Below are positions 24,302 through 32,615 of a stretch of DNA of 64,000 bases, one piece after another. The translations under genes were made by a program, and so were the position numbers. Below the pieces are notes generated by a model. That model did not search any database. It saw nothing but the letters and a program-made list of their open reading frames with translations, and was not told the origin of the DNA. Position 1 is the stretch's first letter; the number at the start of each line of letters is the position of its first letter. The DNA is from an uncultured Flavobacterium sp. (GTDB lineage: Bacteria > Bacteroidota > Bacteroidia > Flavobacteriales > Flavobacteriaceae), in the NCBI RefSeq assembly GCF_951805225.1, contig NZ_OX638201.1, forward strand, positions 310,001-374,000, read 5' to 3'.

Positions 24302-26746
24302 ATGAAGAAACTTTACTCACTATTATTATTTATTATTTTCGGAATTTTATCATCTAATGCGCAAGTCGTTGATGAAACATTTAAAGAACCAACGCCTTAC
24401 AAAGCTGCGAAAATAACGGTTATAAAAGAACTTTCAGATGGTAAGATTTTACTGGGAGGAAATATCCAGTTCTTTAAAGAGAAAAAAGTTAGTAATCTTA
24501 TACGCTTAAATGCGGATTATTCACTTGATGAAACTTTTGTTTTTAATGGAGATCCTAAGTCGGAAATTAAAGATGTCAAACTTCAAAGTAATGGAAATAT
24601 GATTGTCTTAACTACTAAAGATAATCTTGGATATGCTGATTATTTTAAGTTGTATCAGCTTGGTTTAAATGGTGAAATTATAAAAGAAGTTAGCGATGTT
24701 TTTAATGCAACATCTATTGCAATTCAGGCCGATGATAAAATATTGGTTACTGGAGGAGCGCCAGGTTATTATGATTTTACAAGCTGTTATTTAAAACGAT
24801 TCAATAGTGATTTTACTTTAGACGATACTTTCAATAATAACTTAGCTTTTAATGCAGCGACAAATAATGTTGTAGTATCCAGTAACGGAATATATGTAGG
24901 AGGAACTTTTACTGCTGTAGATGGAATTGCTAAAAACAGTCTGGTAAAATTGAACTCTGACGGTATTCTTGATACAACATTTGATGTTGGTGAAGGAACA
25001 AAAGGACAATTGTTTTCTTTGACACTTCAGGACGATGGTAAATTATTAATTGGAAGACATTTTTCAAGAATAATAGATACTCAGCCAATCAATAATATGT
25101 GCCGATTAAATCCGGATGGAACAGTTGATGAAACTTTTAATACTTATTATTTTAGTTTTCATGCCTCAACGATTGTCGTAAAAGATTCATTCATATATTT
25201 TGGAATGTTTGAACCTGCGGAATTTAATAGTTATATCGCCAAACTTAATCCTGATGGAACTTTAAATCAAAGTTTTACTCTTGGCAGATTAAATGAGAAT
25301 GGAGAGATGTTTTTTACGTTAGGGATAGTAGGAGACAAAATTATTTACAACAATACAGGGAATGTAGGAAATAGATATGGTTTGTCTGTATGTGATTTTA
25401 ATGGTAATCAGTTAGATTCTTCTTCATTAAATGCAATTCAATATGGCAGCTTTGACAAAGGGGAATATTTTGACGGGAAATTAGTTGTTAAAGGTGATTT
25501 TGTACGAGTTAATGATGTTGAAACTTTTGGTATTGCTTTGTTAAACGAAAATGGTTCGGTTGATGAATCGTTTGTTTTTCCTAAATATATTGGAAATGTA
25601 ACGCAATTTCAGGTTATAGATAATACGACTATTTTTGTAAGTGCCAAAAAGAAGCTTTTAAAACTGAATAATAAAGGTGAAGTTTTGAAAGATTTTGATT
25701 TCCGTTATCTACAGTTAACTTCAGTGAAGAAATTCAAAGTTTTGACTACTGGAGACGTTTTGTTTTCTGATGAAAACGGATTATATAAGGTATTGGGAGA
25801 GGATGCATTTTTAAATTATAGTTTAAAATCTGAAACCTATCGTTGGTTTAGCGGTGTTAATTTTGAAGTTCAGGATAATAAAATAATTTTCACAGGTATT
25901 TACAATGATTATGATCATTATGATTATAAATTTATAAGATTTAATCTTGATAATACTGTTGATGAAACTTTCAAAATAAATGGTTCAGGACCTGATACGA
26001 CAGTCAATAAAATTAAAGTGCTTGACAATGGAGAAATCATTGCTGCCGGAGATTTTTCAAATTTTAATGGAGTTCCTGTACCAAATCAAATTGTAAAGCT
26101 TTCAAAAGATGGTGAATTGGATTTGCAATTTATTGAAAACCAAAAAACAGGAACTATTGGTAATGGTAGTTATCATGATTACAGAAAAATTGAACAAGTA
26201 GGTGATGTTATATATATTACTGAAGGTGACGCAAATGTAACTGCAATTAATCTTGATGGTACATTTGTTAAGAATTTTGATATGCCATCTGTGATTGATA
26301 ATATAACAGATCTTGTAGCTGTAGAAAATAAGGAAGAAACTGCTTCAAAAACGGGTCGTAAAGCTACTTTAGAAGGTAGTAAAAATAATTACATGTTTGC
26401 AATGGGAACGACGAAAAGTACAACAGGATTATCGTCAGTTATTGTGAAAGTTAATCTTGGAAAATCATCAGGTTCATTATCTGTTGGTCCAACGCCAGAG
26501 AAATTAGCTTCTAAAGTGCAAGTTTTCCCGGTTCCGGTTCAGGAGAAATTGAATTTATCATTTTCAACTACAGTTTTGCCAAACAAGATTTCAGTTTATT
26601 CGGTAAACGGAAATGAGTTATATACTGCCAAAGTGCAAAGTACAGATAATCTTGAAGTTGATATGTCTCAGTTTTCTTCGGGAATTTATTTTGTAAAACT
26701 TTTTTCTGATTCAGGAGTAATTACCAAGAAAATAGTTAAGAAGTAA
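24302..26746 (+). CDS. Secreted delta-60 repeat protein with T9SS signal
   Basis: The 814-residue protein has a signal peptide (to about SSNAQ, residue 21). Repeats of about 50-60 residues follow, with the delta-60 pattern LNxDGTxDxTF ... LxDGKILxGG, for example LNPDGTVDETFNTYY and LDNGEIIAAGDFSNFNG. They probably form a beta-propeller. A type A T9SS sorting domain closes the protein (VFPVPVQEKLNLSFS ... GIYFVKLFSDSGVITKKIVK, from about 738). It is expected at the cell surface or outside; its ligand is unknown. Length is typical for this family. Confidence 0.9.
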   Translation: MKKLYSLLLFIIFGILSSNAQVVDETFKEPTPYKAAKITVIKELSDGKILLGGNIQFFKEKKVSNLIRLNADYSLDETFVFNGDPKSEIKDVKLQSNGNMIVLTTKDNLGYADYFKLYQLGLNGEIIKEVSDVFNATSIAIQADDKILVTGGAPGYYDFTSCYLKRFNSDFTLDDTFNNNLAFNAATNNVVVSSNGIYVGGTFTAVDGIAKNSLVKLNSDGILDTTFDVGEGTKGQLFSLTLQDDGKLLIGRHFSRIIDTQPINNMCRLNPDGTVDETFNTYYFSFHASTIVVKDSFIYFGMFEPAEFNSYIAKLNPDGTLNQSFTLGRLNENGEMFFTLGIVGDKIIYNNTGNVGNRYGLSVCDFNGNQLDSSSLNAIQYGSFDKGEYFDGKLVVKGDFVRVNDVETFGIALLNENGSVDESFVFPKYIGNVTQFQVIDNTTIFVSAKKKLLKLNNKGEVLKDFDFRYLQLTSVKKFKVLTTGDVLFSDENGLYKVLGEDAFLNYSLKSETYRWFSGVNFEVQDNKIIFTGIYNDYDHYDYKFIRFNLDNTVDETFKINGSGPDTTVNKIKVLDNGEIIAAGDFSNFNGVPVPNQIVKLSKDGELDLQFIENQKTGTIGNGSYHDYRKIEQVGDVIYITEGDANVTAINLDGTFVKNFDMPSVIDNITDLVAVENKEETASKTGRKATLEGSKNNYMFAMGTTKSTTGLSSVIVKVNLGKSSGSLSVGPTPEKLASKVQVFPVPVQEKLNLSFSTTVLPNKISVYSVNGNELYTAKVQSTDNLEVDMSQFSSGIYFVKLFSDSGVITKKIVKK

Positions 26747-26774
26747 AAAGAAAAAAGAAAATAGAAAAATAATA

Positions 26775-26813
26775 AAACCCGATAGATTTTTAAAAAAACT
26801 ATCGGGTTTGTTA
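26775..26813 (+). terminator. AAACCCGATAG hairpin terminator
   Basis: AAACCCGATAG (26775-26785) pairs with CTATCGGGTTT (26799-26809). It is a variant of the hairpin at 23156 and 42956 and lies 28 bp after the delta-60 protein stop. Confidence 0.65.
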
Positions 26814-26823
26814 TATAAAAGAA

Positions 26824-26865
26824 CTTAGAATCTTAGAATCTTAGTTCCTTAGAACCTCAGAACCT
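26824..26865. repeat. 8-bp-period array (CTTAGAAN)
   Basis: Five octamers, CTTAGAAT, CTTAGAAT, CTTAGTTC, CTTAGAAC and CTCAGAAC, run in perfect register just before the convergent DUF4268 gene. Period and consensus match arrays at 8119 and 29324. Confidence 0.8.
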
Positions 26866-26871
26866 TTTTTA

Positions 26872-27309
26872 TTAAGAATCTATATCCTTAATAAACTCGT
26901 CATATTCTAAATAGAACATTTCAAGTGCATTCATTTTTTCAAAAAAGAAATCAAAAATGGTGTCCCAATTATTGCGATTGCTAAAACCTACACCTTGTTT
27001 TTCTATCCAGATTCGGCTTATGGTTTTACCACTTTCTAAAGTATAGTTTTTTTCAAAGACCAAATCTTTAATGAATTCCTCTTCAAGGATGTTTTTTAAA
27101 GCTTCAATTTTTTCAAAATAAGCAGTTCTTTTTTCATCATTTCGGGGTTCAATATCAATTAAAACCTGTGCTTTTTTATTGTCAACATAAAATTTAAAAG
27201 AGAAATCTTTAATTTTGGTATCATAAAGTACCCATTTACGTGGATATTTTTCGGCGAAAGCCACCCAAAATTCTCTTTTTATTCTCTGTGATTCTTCTTT
27301 ACTGTACAT
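26872..27309 (-). CDS. DUF4268 family protein
   Basis: The 145-residue soluble protein fits DUF4268 (SQRIKREFWVAFAEKYPRKW near the start, then KAQVLIDIEPRNDEKRTAYF). The family occurs alone or at the end of restriction or nuclease-like proteins; in flavobacteria the short stand-alone form is common. No partner is adjacent. A -7 element is found 118 bp upstream. Confidence 0.85.
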   Translation of the reverse strand: MYSKEESQRIKREFWVAFAEKYPRKWVLYDTKIKDFSFKFYVDNKKAQVLIDIEPRNDEKRTAYFEKIEALKNILEEEFIKDLVFEKNYTLESGKTISRIWIEKQGVGFSNRNNWDTIFDFFFEKMNALEMFYLEYDEFIKDIDS

Positions 27310-27652
27310 TTTTTAAAGTTTGTATAGTCGTAACTATTTAATATTTGAATTTAGGATTATTTACGTGTAGAATACGCTGTTAGGTTTTTGATAATCAGAA
27401 ACAGATAAATCTAACGTTCTATTGTGCAAATTTACGCTAAATATTTAGAACAAATTTCCAGACCTAAAATGTTTTTATTGTGCTATTTTGGATAGGATTT
27501 TCGAACTATAAACAAAAAATATTTCTTCTGTAAAATTTTGATTTTGATTGTCTTGACTTTGAAATTATAGTTTTTGGTTGTGTTAAAACTTGTGAACTGA
27601 CGATTTCTAGAGTATATTTATATTTTATTTCAAATAACAAACGTCCTTTTTA
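27310..27652. other. Divergent intergenic region
   Basis: This 343-bp stretch separates the divergent DUF4268 and Nudix genes. A minus-strand -7 element TAAATTTG lies at 27427-27434. I see no gene, terminator or palindrome in the rest. Confidence 0.6.
27427..27434 (-). promoter_or_regulatory. -7 element of the DUF4268 gene
   Basis: The minus strand reads TAAATTTG, an exact consensus match, giving a leader of about 110 nt. Confidence 0.45.
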
Positions 27653-28303
27653 ATGGATTTTAAAGATTTTCTGCAACATGTTCCTGATTTAATTCCAGTT
27701 GAATTACCGGCACTTTCGTCACATCTAAAAATGGCTCCTAAAGAAAGAATAGAGTCTTTGAAGAACCATGATTTTAATGCCGAAAATCCGAGAATTGCTG
27801 CCGTTATGATGCTTTTTTATCCAAAAAATGGAAAAACACATCTGGTTTTAATCGTAAGAAATGCGTATAATGGAGTTCATTCTTCGCAAATTGCTTTTCC
27901 GGGAGGAAAATATGAAACTACCGATGCAAATTTTGAAGAAACAGCTTTAAGAGAAACACACGAAGAAGTAGGAGTGATGCCAAATAAAATTGAAGTTATC
28001 AAGCATTTTTCTCCAATGTATATTCCACCAAGTAATTTTTTGGTACATCCATTTTTGGGAATTTCAAAAGAAGAACTTTCCTTTTATCCGGATGTTAGAG
28101 AAGTTGCAGATATTATAGAATTGCCATTATCCGTTTTTTTGGATGATGAAATTATCATCGAAGCCACATTGTCAACTTCTTACGGGAACAATATTTTAGT
28201 TCCGGCATTTAATATTCAAAATCACATTGTTTGGGGAGCGACCGCAATGATTTTAAGTGAGTTGAGAGATGTGCTGAAAACGACTTTTGAAGAAAAATCG
28301 TAA
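27653..28303 (+). CDS. Nudix hydrolase, CoA pyrophosphatase type
   Basis: The 216-residue protein contains the UPF0035 signature HSSQIAFPGG followed by a Nudix box ending ALRETHEEVGV (about residues 100-111). The first Glu of the canonical box is shifted, as in other CoA pyrophosphatases. It should hydrolyse CoA or acyl-CoA to 3',5'-ADP and phosphopantetheine in the cytoplasm. An acyltransferase gene follows in the same direction after 124 bp with its own promoter. Confidence 0.88.
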   Translation: MDFKDFLQHVPDLIPVELPALSSHLKMAPKERIESLKNHDFNAENPRIAAVMMLFYPKNGKTHLVLIVRNAYNGVHSSQIAFPGGKYETTDANFEETALRETHEEVGVMPNKIEVIKHFSPMYIPPSNFLVHPFLGISKEELSFYPDVREVADIIELPLSVFLDDEIIIEATLSTSYGNNILVPAFNIQNHIVWGATAMILSELRDVLKTTFEEKS

Positions 28304-28369
28304 AAACATAAAATTAACAATTTGATATTCATTTAAATAACAATTTATTTCCGAAATTGTTTTGTACTA

Positions 28370-28398
28370 TTGCTAAAAGAATAATTTTTGTATGTTTG
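28370..28398 (+). promoter_or_regulatory. Promoter of the PlsC-like gene
   Basis: TTG (28370-28372), an 18-bp spacer and TATGTTTG (28391-28398) form a good Bacteroidota promoter 30 bp before the ATG at 28428. Confidence 0.6.
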
Positions 28399-28427
28399 CG
28401 TCCTAACAAAAAACACATTAAAGAGCT

Positions 28428-29255
28428 ATGGGATTGTTTAAACGAAATCCTTTTGGACATATATTATTCATCAAAAAATGGTTAATCCGTGTTTTGGGAG
28501 CCATGACGCATAGAAGATATAGGGGTTTTAATGAATTGCAAATCGAAGGATCTGAAATCATTAAATCACTTCCGGATACAAATGTTTTGTTTATTTCAAA
28601 TCACCAAACTTATTTTGCCGATGTTGTAGCTATGTTTCACGTGTTTAACGCAAGTTTAAGCGGACGTGAAGATAATATTAAGAACATTGGTTATTTGTGG
28701 CAGCCTAAGATGAATATTTATTATGTAGCTGCCAAAGAAACGATGCAAGCTGGTTTATTGCCAAGAATTTTAGCTTATGTTGGAGCAATTACTGTCGAAA
28801 GAACCTGGCGTGCAAAAGGTGTTGATGTTACTGAAAAACGTGAAGTTAACCCAAATGACACCGAAAATATCAGAATTGCATTAGAAGATGGTTGGGTAAT
28901 TACTTTTCCGCAAGGAACCACAAAATCGTTTAAACCAGTTCGAAAAGGAACTGCGCATATTATAAAGCAACATAAACCAATTGTAATTCCTATTGTTATT
29001 GACGGTTTCCGCCGTTCGTTTGACAAAAAAGGATTACGAATGAAGAAAAAAGGAATTTTACAATCATTTATCATCAAAGAACCTCTTGATATTGATTATG
29101 AAAACGATACCATCGAAGAAATTGTAGAAAAAGTAGAATACGCAATTGAACAACACCCATCATTTTTAAAAGTAATTCCAGCCGAAGTAATCAAAGTCGA
29201 GGAAGAACTTAACGAAATGAGAAGATGGAGTTACAAAGGACCAGAAGAATATTAG
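28428..29255 (+). CDS. PlsC-like 1-acyl-glycerol-3-phosphate acyltransferase
   Basis: The 275-residue protein has the LPLAT fold. The acyltransferase block I is SNHQTYFAD, where five residues separate His and Asp instead of the usual four. Block III is FPQGTT rather than FPEGTR, with Gln for Glu. The basic stretch GFRRSFDKKGLRMKKKG follows. It probably transfers an acyl chain to a lysophospholipid or a related lipid at the inner membrane, but the altered motifs leave the acceptor open. A membrane-associated hydrophobic N-terminus is only weakly visible. Confidence 0.82.
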   Translation: MGLFKRNPFGHILFIKKWLIRVLGAMTHRRYRGFNELQIEGSEIIKSLPDTNVLFISNHQTYFADVVAMFHVFNASLSGREDNIKNIGYLWQPKMNIYYVAAKETMQAGLLPRILAYVGAITVERTWRAKGVDVTEKREVNPNDTENIRIALEDGWVITFPQGTTKSFKPVRKGTAHIIKQHKPIVIPIVIDGFRRSFDKKGLRMKKKGILQSFIIKEPLDIDYENDTIEEIVEKVEYAIEQHPSFLKVIPAEVIKVEEELNEMRRWSYKGPEEY

Positions 29256-29323
29256 ATTCTGGATTTTTTGTTTCAGGTTTTAATTGTTTCAAGTTTCAAG
29301 TTTTTTCAATCAAAATAAAAAAA

Positions 29324-29402
29324 CTTAGAACCTTAGTAACTCAGAATCTTAGTTTCTTAAAAAACCTTTGAACCTTTGTACCTCTGCAACTTTGAACCTT
29401 TC
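29324..29402. repeat. Double 8-bp-period array (CTTAGNAN and CTTTGNAN)
   Basis: CTTAGAAC, CTTAGTAA, CTCAGAAT, CTTAGTTT, CTTAAAAA (29324-29363) are followed, after a 2-bp shift, by CTTTGAAC, CTTTGTAC, CTCTGCAA, CTTTGAAC (29366-29397). Both blocks keep an 8-bp period. They fill the space between convergent genes. Confidence 0.8.
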
Positions 29403-29403
29403 G

Positions 29404-30036
29404 TTAGAAATCTATCTTCTTCAACTCCTTATAATTAGAATATAATCTACGCAATAGAGTTCCGTAAAGCAATCTGTAAAAACACCAGAACAGCCCGAAG
29501 AAACCTAGTATAACCAGAATTAATATTCCCACGGTTACAAACATTGCTTTTCCATTTACGGCTAGTTTTTCTCTTAAAAATGCCATGTCAGGATTGTAGA
29601 CAAATGCGATAAAGAAACTTAAAATAGCAGTAACGACAATCATTCCCAGATTATACCACACATAATACTGAACCGTTTTTCTGGTTCTTAAAATCGCACT
29701 CATTAAAGATTTTGTTGCGACAGTTGTTGAAATTGTTTTGTAATTTTTGTAGAAAATGAAAACAAATATCAATACAACTACGTAATTGAAATAAGTTAAA
29801 AACTCAAGTGCAGTTACGATTTCAGGATGATTTATTTTTTGCAAAACATCATCAGTATTGATAAATAAATTGGAGAAAGTCCAAAATGAAATTTCCAAAA
29901 TACTGATAATCAGAATCCACTTCACGATTGAAGATGATTTTTTGTGAATCATTTTGTAGATTTCTGTTTCAGAAATTTGTTGAAAAGAATCCGAGTTCTT
30001 TTTCCAGTCTTTTTTTAGTAAATCCAGTTCTTTCAT
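29404..30036 (-). CDS. Membrane protein encoded with an ECF sigma factor
   Basis: The 210-residue protein has a cytoplasmic N-terminal helix (KELDLLKKDWKKNSDSFQQI) and about four membrane segments (38-58, 78-98, 122-145, 165-190). It starts 8 bp after the sigma factor gene ends, so the two are translated from one mRNA. By position it could be an anti-sigma factor, but I see no ZAS motif or known anti-sigma domain. Its family is otherwise unrecognised. Confidence 0.75.
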   Translation of the reverse strand: MKELDLLKKDWKKNSDSFQQISETEIYKMIHKKSSSIVKWILIISILEISFWTFSNLFINTDDVLQKINHPEIVTALEFLTYFNYVVVLIFVFIFYKNYKTISTTVATKSLMSAILRTRKTVQYYVWYNLGMIVVTAILSFFIAFVYNPDMAFLREKLAVNGKAMFVTVGILILVILGFFGLFWCFYRLLYGTLLRRLYSNYKELKKIDF

Positions 30037-30044
30037 AATAATTT

Positions 30045-30539
30045 TTAAGGATTTAGTATTTTTTTAAGTTTCCCTTTAATTCTGTTCATTTTCACGCGCG
30101 CATTCACTTCGCTGATTCCTAAGGTTTCGGCTATTTCTTGATAATCTTTGTCTTCTAAATACATAAAAACTAATGCTTTTTCGATGTCATTAAGCTGGTA
30201 AACAGCTTTATACATCAATTTAATCTGTTCTTCCTCTTCATAATTGTAATCGACATCTTTTACAAAATGCTGATGGCTTTCATATTCAACTGTCGATACG
30301 GTTCTTTTGGTTTTTCGGTATAATGTAATGGCTGTATTTAAGGCAACGCGATACGTCCAGGTCGAAAATTTACTATCGCCTCTAAATTTTGGATATGCCT
30401 TCCATAATTGTATGGTAATTTCCTGAAACAGGTCTTTATGAGCATCTTCGCCAGCAGTATATAATCTACAAATCTTGTGGATTATATTCTGATTTGCCTG
30501 CAATTGCGCAACAAATGACTGTTCTAGATTTTCGCTCAT
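30045..30539 (-). CDS. ECF RNA polymerase sigma factor
   Basis: The 164-residue protein has sigma region 2 (DLFQEITIQLWKAYPKFRGD, then KFSTWTYRVALNTAITLYRK for promoter melting) and region 4 with a helix-turn-helix (YQEIAETLGISEVNARVKMN). It belongs to the ECF (sigma-70 group 4) class. It is first in a two-gene operon with a membrane protein that is its likely partner. The signal and targets are unknown. Confidence 0.95.
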   Translation of the reverse strand: MSENLEQSFVAQLQANQNIIHKICRLYTAGEDAHKDLFQEITIQLWKAYPKFRGDSKFSTWTYRVALNTAITLYRKTKRTVSTVEYESHQHFVKDVDYNYEEEEQIKLMYKAVYQLNDIEKALVFMYLEDKDYQEIAETLGISEVNARVKMNRIKGKLKKILNP

Positions 30540-30728
30540 ATTGTATTAGTGGTAATGAAAGCGTTTTTGTTACAACAAATGTTAATTTTTTTTAGTGTTT
30601 TACTACATATTATTTTTTTTCTGCCACAGATTAAGAAGATTTTAATGATTTTTTTTGGATCATTTTTTTAATCTATGGAAAAAAAATCTGTGTTAATCTG
30701 TACAATCCCTAAAATCAGTGGGCAATTT

Positions 30729-31790
30729 TTATAAAGGCTTGGTTTTGTAATAATTCACCATCAAATCTACAAATTTGCTGTAACTATCCATTCCGTCTTT
30801 TTGATTGTTTGTTTTAAGAAAATTATCGTAGAAAATCTGAAATCCGGTTTCAATTGGAGTTTCATACTTTTTCCAGAAATCATAGCTTTCCTGATAGTTT
30901 TTTAAAATTCCGCCATGAACAGATTTCTTCAATTGCTGAAATATTTTCTCATTTTTTACTTTCCAAATACTTAGACAATAATGCAATGTAAAACTGTATC
31001 CGGAATATTTATAATATAAATCATTGTTGTTTACTGTTGCTAAAACACCGATAAAATTGCATTCACTTTCGCTGGCAAAACCCATTTGGTGCGCCATTTC
31101 ATGACAGCTTGTAAGCGGAAAATTATACATTGGAAGCAAATCATTTACCTGAGCTTCATTTGTAAAAGGATTCAAATAACCTCCAAATCCCATATAAGTT
31201 AAAGGCAAACTAAAGAGAGATTTTTTGATACTTAAGGTTTCATATTTAAAAAAGGAATGTTCTTGTGCAAGATTTTTATATCCATTTAAATTTATTTTGA
31301 AAGCCTCATTTTGTGAGTATGGAAAAACAATTCTGGCGCTGTCATTCTTCGTAATTTGAAACTGGATTTCGTTTGTTTTGGTAATTAGTTTTTTAGTGAA
31401 AGCTAATAATTCAGCATCATTATATTCTTTTTTGATGTTCATTTTTTCGAAAAGCGGTTCTCTGTAATAATTTAATGCCCAAAGCAAATGAAAGAAAAAG
31501 TAGAATACAGAAAGGCAGCTTAAGGCTTTTAGAAGATTATCTTTCCATTCGATTTTCCATGTTTTTCTAACTTTCCAAAACCATCGGATTACTAATAAAA
31601 TTAGAATCGAATAAATACAATCTCCAACCGAAAAAGGAATTTTACCTAATAGAGTTCGTGAAAAGTGAGATATTTTTAAATACAAACCATTGCTGTAAAA
31701 GCTTTCGATAAATTCCGGAAAAAAAGGAAGAATCTTTAGAATGATAATCTGAATTAATAAGAATAAGGGAAGTATGTGTTTTCTTCGCAC
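30729..31790 (-). CDS. DUF3810 family membrane protein with HExxH motif
   Basis: The 353-residue protein has three membrane segments in the first 110 residues and a soluble C-terminal domain. The SCHEMAHQMGFASESECNF segment supplies a zinc-metallopeptidase-like HExxH with a downstream Glu. It matches DUF3810, often annotated as a putative amino acid permease or peptidase-like protein. The active site would face the periplasm if the first helix is in-out. Substrates are unknown. It is transcribed alone. Confidence 0.85.
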   Translation of the reverse strand: MRRKHILPLFLLIQIIILKILPFFPEFIESFYSNGLYLKISHFSRTLLGKIPFSVGDCIYSILILLVIRWFWKVRKTWKIEWKDNLLKALSCLSVFYFFFHLLWALNYYREPLFEKMNIKKEYNDAELLAFTKKLITKTNEIQFQITKNDSARIVFPYSQNEAFKINLNGYKNLAQEHSFFKYETLSIKKSLFSLPLTYMGFGGYLNPFTNEAQVNDLLPMYNFPLTSCHEMAHQMGFASESECNFIGVLATVNNNDLYYKYSGYSFTLHYCLSIWKVKNEKIFQQLKKSVHGGILKNYQESYDFWKKYETPIETGFQIFYDNFLKTNNQKDGMDSYSKFVDLMVNYYKTKPL

Positions 31791-31846
31791 GGTTTTACTT
31801 TTTGGTTAAAAATAATAATTAAAATAGTAGTTCACTTTCTTTTTTG

Positions 31847-31854
31847 TAAATTTG
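31847..31854 (+). promoter_or_regulatory. -7 element of the toxin-antitoxin operon
   Basis: TAAATTTG matches the -7 consensus exactly, 19 bp before the antitoxin ATG at 31874. Confidence 0.55.
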
Positions 31855-31873
31855 TTATTCAATAAAAAGGATA

Positions 31874-32086
31874 ATGACACAAATCACTTTAAATATTCCA
31901 GATAATGAATTGTCTTTCTTTATGCAATTGATAGAAAAGTTTAATTATGAAACTGTAATTAATGAATTTTCTGTTACTGAAGAAATGAAAAATTTATTAG
32001 ATGAAAGAAGATCAACTTCAAAAGTGGATGATTTTCTTCCTTGGAATGAAGCAAAAAAGCAATTGCATTTTAAATCAGGTAAATGA
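31874..32086 (+). CDS. Antitoxin of a ParE/RelE-type module
   Basis: The 70-residue protein begins with a beta strand TQITLNIPDNELSFFMQLI, as in antitoxins of the ParD-like/DUF2683 type, and ends in a charged tail that could wrap the toxin. Its last four bases overlap the toxin start (ATGA), implying coupled translation. Its product should bind the toxin and repress the operon. The assignment rests on size, order and partner. Confidence 0.82.
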   Translation: MTQITLNIPDNELSFFMQLIEKFNYETVINEFSVTEEMKNLLDERRSTSKVDDFLPWNEAKKQLHFKSGK

Positions 32087-32376
32087 TTTTTGAAGTTGTA
32101 ATTGAGCCAAGAGCACTTCTGGATATACAAGATGCGATTGGTTATTACGAATCTAAGAAAAGTGGGTTGGGTGAGTATTTCTACCAGGTTATAGAAGATC
32201 ATATAGAAACCTTAACTAAAAATCCTTTCTTTCAAATTAGATATAAAGATTATCACGGTATTCCCACGAAAAAATTCCCTTTTATTATCTTTTATTTTAT
32301 TGACGAAAAGTTGAAAACAATTTATATTTTATCTGTTTTTAATACTTCGTTGGATTCCTCAAAATATCCTAAGTAA
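32083..32376 (+). CDS. ParE/RelE family toxin
   Basis: The 97-residue protein shows the RelE/ParE pattern: VVIEPRALLDIQDAIGYYES at residues 4-23, the GLGEYFYQVIEDHIETLTKNP helix pair, then KFPFIIFYFIDEKLKTIYILSVFNT with the C-terminal beta strands. ParE-type toxins of this length usually poison DNA gyrase or cleave mRNA. It overlaps the antitoxin by 4 bp. The pair is a complete module flanked by core genes. Confidence 0.9.
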   Translation: MIFEVVIEPRALLDIQDAIGYYESKKSGLGEYFYQVIEDHIETLTKNPFFQIRYKDYHGIPTKKFPFIIFYFIDEKLKTIYILSVFNTSLDSSKYPK

Positions 32377-32412
32377 AATCAATATCTCTTATTTATATGA
32401 TTAAAAAAGTTA

Positions 32413-32541
32413 GCCACGAATTGCACTAATTTTTACGAATTACAGGTTTTCTTTATTTTTAATTATGTAAAAAGTAGTAAATATTCGTATAATTCAATTT
32501 TAGAGCGCTTCTAATTTGTGTCTATTCGTGCAATTCGTGGC
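32413..32541. repeat. GCCACGAATT inverted repeat, wide loop
   Basis: GCCACGAATTGCAC (32413-32426) pairs perfectly with GTGCAATTCGTGGC (32528-32541) around a 101-nt loop. It belongs to the family seen at 8181 and 15651 and lies between the toxin gene and pepD. Confidence 0.75.
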
Positions 32542-32561
32542 AAAAAAAACGAAGACATTCC

Positions 32562-32590
32562 CTTTAAACTTTGTAACTTTGGAACTCTTA
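32562..32590 (+). promoter_or_regulatory. 8-bp-period array containing the pepD -7 element
   Basis: CTTTAAA, CTTTGTAA, CTTTGGAA and CTCTTAA continue with an 8-bp period. TAACTTTG (32574-32581) inside the array is an exact -7 match 35 bp before the pepD ATG at 32616. Confidence 0.6.
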
Positions 32591-32615
32591 ATTGTTAAAC
32601 TTCAAACAAAATATA

